From Paracoccaceae bacterium (GTDB lineage Bacteria; Pseudomonadota; Alphaproteobacteria; Rhodobacterales; Rhodobacteraceae), in assembly GCA_007129775.1 (NCBI GenBank), contig SKUV01000027.1, forward strand, positions 1-14,058: a stretch of 14,058 bases of DNA, read 5' to 3'. The notes beneath the pieces were generated by a model, which searched no databases, was not told the DNA's origin, and was given only the letters and a program-made list of their open reading frames with translations. Positions 12,901 through 14,058 of the stretch are shown one piece after another. The translations under genes and the position numbers were made by a program. The first letter of the stretch is position 1. Each line of letters starts with the position of its first letter.

Positions 12901-14058
12901 CGTCGATTCGGCACTGGATGAGGCTCTGGCCGCCGTACCGCCGGCGGATACCGCGCCCGATGCCACCGCTGCGCCGCTGCCCGAGCCGGCAGCGGCGCCG
13001 GCGCTCACCGATCCGGCGCCCGCAGAGACCGAACCCGCAGAGGCCGCACCTCCGGAGACCGCACCCGCCGGAGCCGAAGCACCGGAGATCGCGGCCGCGC
13101 CGGAACCCGAGCCCGACATGTCGCCCGAGGCATTGATCGCCGCCTATCCCGAAACCGGGATATGGCCCTTTGCCCCCGATCCGGCCGAGGCGCCGGTTTC
13201 GCGCCGGCTTGACGATCTGTTCGTGGGTCAAGCCGATGCTCCGGGCGCTGTCGCCGCGATCGATGCGCTGCCGCCCGCCAGCGATACGCTGCGTGATCCG
13301 ATCCCACGCGCGCCGGGGCTGCCACCGGCCTTCGACGATCTGGCCGCGCTGGTTCCGGGCCAGCCGGCGCCGGCGTCGCCGGAGGGCACGTTGGGCGAGG
13401 CCGGTGTCGTCGTCATCGCCGGTGCGCCGCCGGTACGTCCGCCGCTGCGCGCCGATAGCTTGCCGCCGGTGCCAGTATTCGGGGCCGACCTGCCCGACAT
13501 TCCGTTCGGGGTGCGCCCGGAGCCACGCCCCGCCGATCTGGTGCCCGCCGATCTGGTGCCCGCCGATCTGGTGCCGGGCGATCAGGGCGCGGTCGCGCCC
13601 GGGGCCGCTCCGGCATCGGCTGACGAAGGCACTGATACCGCCGCTGCCGAAGTGCCGGGCGATGATGCGGCGACCGAAACAGCCATCGCCGTTGCCGAAC
13701 CTGCGCCGGCGCTGCAAACCGCGGATGCCCCCGATACGGCACGCGATCCGGTCGAAGGCGCGGCTGATGCGGCGCAGTTGGCAAGCGCGGCGGCGACGCT
13801 GCCGCGGCCCGCCCCCGCCTTGCCGGAAGCTGCCGAAGACGCGGAGGCAACCGCGACGCGGGCCGAGGCATCGCCGGGCAGCATCGCGCTGGCCGCGATA
13901 GCGCCGCTGCCCCGCCCGCTGGCCGAAAATCCGGCGCCCGGAGCCGATGGCTCCGCCGATACCGCGGCGGCGGAGGAGGGCGAAGACGGAACGGAGCGTC
14001 TCGCGCCTGCCGAAGTCGGCGTACCACGACCCCGGCCGGCTGATCTGCGCATCCCCGA
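9965..14058 (+). CDS. Giant Ala/Pro-rich single-pass membrane protein, 3' end beyond the window
   Basis: The frame from ATG 9965 stays open to the window edge (1364 complete codons, no stop). Layout: a globular N-terminal domain (about 1-156) starting MRPDFALKLSHEAIGLYSRE, with TKLILPEDEVRVVTL and, at its end, EAEAFAHAHQFNPVS and EPFFG; an Ala/Pro/Glu-rich linker (about 157-655) with PATE and PEPKE repeats; an amphipathic, basic segment (656-700); the juxtamembrane SEAEALTIFGAR (801-812); one transmembrane helix (825-846); then a second Ala/Pro/Asp-rich part with GIWPFAP (1065-1071), three PADLV repeats and RPxPRP-type motifs. Arg-rich before and acidic after the helix, so the N-terminus is probably cytoplasmic and the C-terminus periplasmic. 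Such proteins in Rhodobacterales are sometimes mislabelled as translation initiation factor IF-2. The N-domain pattern recalls GspL/PilM-like actin-fold domains, a tentative idea. An in-frame ATG at 9917 is an alternative start; neither has a clear ribosome binding site. Confidence 0.85.
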   Translation, partial: MRPDFALKLSHEAIGLYSREPDGAWRLLDEVSTADPALDAGLARLRDRAAQAAGGPFYTKLILPEDEVRVVTLHKALTDGPEQAEQLRNALDGLTAYAPDELVHDIAEGEDGRVRVAVAARFILDEAEAFAHAHQFNPVSIAAPAPEDFGREPFFGMTGVAPELLGPGEEVEPEAVVMRVLQASSPDNASQGMAPEGSGPTTAEAEDAAETDAADAAPAPEAEKAQKKTLASPPATEPATEPAATPASEPLARAGSGGDAGGDPVPVRAAGAAAEAAAGADDAAGHPDDNNAPAEIDAPDAPAPCHDTAKMEGAVSTPGAEPAQPEPEKPEPKEPEPKEPEAPAPVTSAARDGAPQDVASASDGQGATPSTPATGRRGKARKASEATLSGGQGPAASGDAPAVPRATPMPEKLAAALDAKKPAPAQIKGPAMPAALAKAALAARAAGTVQASPPLRAEAPAARPKPAPRGKGLSQRIGGLMPRSLRGNGGEGSPSQEPASAPRPTAAAPVPPDSVPAAEVAPPAEPDPQETARLRDAFDKAAPPVASAPEPIADIGPAVFSSRRSAVRPETAAANREAVIAEPVPGTPAKSKPKASKPAAPVSKPAVAPPVSVASGNAQPPADAPAGAEPAQPLPSPRAATQRTPDKAGTRRARPFALGEAFFGSLSARLRAAADRLRALAGTLGTSLPMGAGLRRRKARAELDDDARVSLAEALNAPLPGAKGAGTGAAAVSKPSAETAAGPKPVAKSAAPAAETAAPAASLPEGPQAGAAASLARDAEAESRAAPRRRRQPLATEGSVSEAEALTIFGARREATPATAARGSGLLLTGALVLVLAAVAVWSFYFTGEGDDLVTAEAPATGAPALQEPAQIAAPDGLGPTAPPTEQVAPQDPQPEAVASAPPDIGSFDPEEGLSQLLPAPDPGATGPFNIDEPISETPAETALTPPAADALPAADAIAALAPPLPDAPADAPEGLGTAVDSALDEALAAVPPADTAPDATAAPLPEPAAAPALTDPAPAETEPAEAAPPETAPAGAEAPEIAAAPEPEPDMSPEALIAAYPETGIWPFAPDPAEAPVSRRLDDLFVGQADAPGAVAAIDALPPASDTLRDPIPRAPGLPPAFDDLAALVPGQPAPASPEGTLGEAGVVVIAGAPPVRPPLRADSLPPVPVFGADLPDIPFGVRPEPRPADLVPADLVPADLVPGDQGAVAPGAAPASADEGTDTAAAEVPGDDAATETAIAVAEPAPALQTADAPDTARDPVEGAADAAQLASAAATLPRPAPALPEAAEDAEATATRAEASPGSIALAAIAPLPRPLAENPAPGADGSADTAAAEEGEDGTERLAPAEVGVPRPRPADLRIP
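10664..10687 (+). repeat. Two tandem 12-bp repeats (PATE) in the giant gene
   Basis: CCTGCCACCGAG occurs twice in direct succession (10664-10675, 10676-10687), encoding PATE-PATE. In frame, inside the first low-complexity linker. Confidence 0.8.
10952..10981 (+). repeat. Two tandem 15-bp repeats (PEPKE) in the giant gene
   Basis: CCCGAGCCCAAGGAA occurs twice back to back (10952-10966, 10967-10981), encoding PEPKE-PEPKE, preceded by a diverged unit (PEPEK). The alternating charge gives an extended, proline-stiffened linker like the Pro/Lys/Glu spans in TonB-type proteins. Confidence 0.85.
13529..13573 (+). repeat. Three tandem 15-bp repeats (PADLV) in the giant gene
   Basis: CCCGCCGATCTGGTG occurs three times without a mismatch (13529-13543, 13544-13558, 13559-13573), encoding PADLV three times at residues 1189-1203. 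The identity at third positions points to recent slippage expansion, so copy number may differ between strains. Confidence 0.9.

Noticed and set aside
1..14058. Mobile elements, CRISPR arrays, phage genes or defence systems
   Set aside because: No transposase, integrase, att-like duplication beside the tRNA, spaced direct repeats or defence-type domains were found in reading both strands.

Overview
The window looks like a chromosomal segment of a GC-rich alphaproteobacterium, most likely in the Rhodobacterales (Rhodobacteraceae). This rests on the strong G/C bias at third codon positions, a VPLPA-type sorting tail, a DUF2892 mini-membrane protein, and a giant Ala/Pro-rich membrane protein of a kind I associate with that order. 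The assignment is inference; no rRNA or other marker gene is present. I see no insertion sequence, phage gene, CRISPR array or integrase. The content reads as ordinary chromosome with several poorly characterised loci.

Layout from left to right. A YqaA/DedA-type membrane protein (minus) lies at 2-580. A complete tRNA-Leu(CAA) follows at 700-785, with a likely promoter embedded in a 9-bp inverted repeat. A 67-residue DUF2892 (YgaP transmembrane-type) protein (minus) ends only 8 bp from the tRNA and has an AT-rich palindrome in its promoter region. A 1208-residue fused hydantoinase A/B protein, best called an ATP-dependent 5-oxoprolinase, runs on the minus strand from 4768 to 1142. Divergent from it, 97 bp away, is a two-gene unit: a MarR-superfamily winged-helix regulator (4866-5390) and a BASS-like multi-spanning transporter (5387-6325), whose start and stop overlap as GTGA. 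The divergent intergenic region carries four TGACA/TGTCA half-sites, a good candidate operator joining the three genes into one regulon.

Next come a secreted VPLPA-CTERM protein (6528-7193) with palindromes upstream and a terminator-like hairpin downstream, then a 522-residue exported protein of unknown function (7284-8852), possibly leaderless. This converges on a periplasmic SIMPL/DUF541 protein (8890-9666, minus). From 9965 to the right edge there is one uninterrupted reading frame of at least 1364 codons. It has a conserved-looking N-terminal domain, very long Ala/Pro/Glu-rich linkers and a single transmembrane helix at residues 825-846; its C-terminus lies outside the window.

No single pathway covers the whole window. 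The one convincing functional module is oxoprolinase, regulator and transporter (1142-6325), which suggests uptake or export plus hydrolysis of 5-oxoproline or a related cyclic amide under MarR-type control. The right half is rich in envelope proteins (exported, surface-sorted, periplasmic and bitopic), but they do not form an obvious operon.
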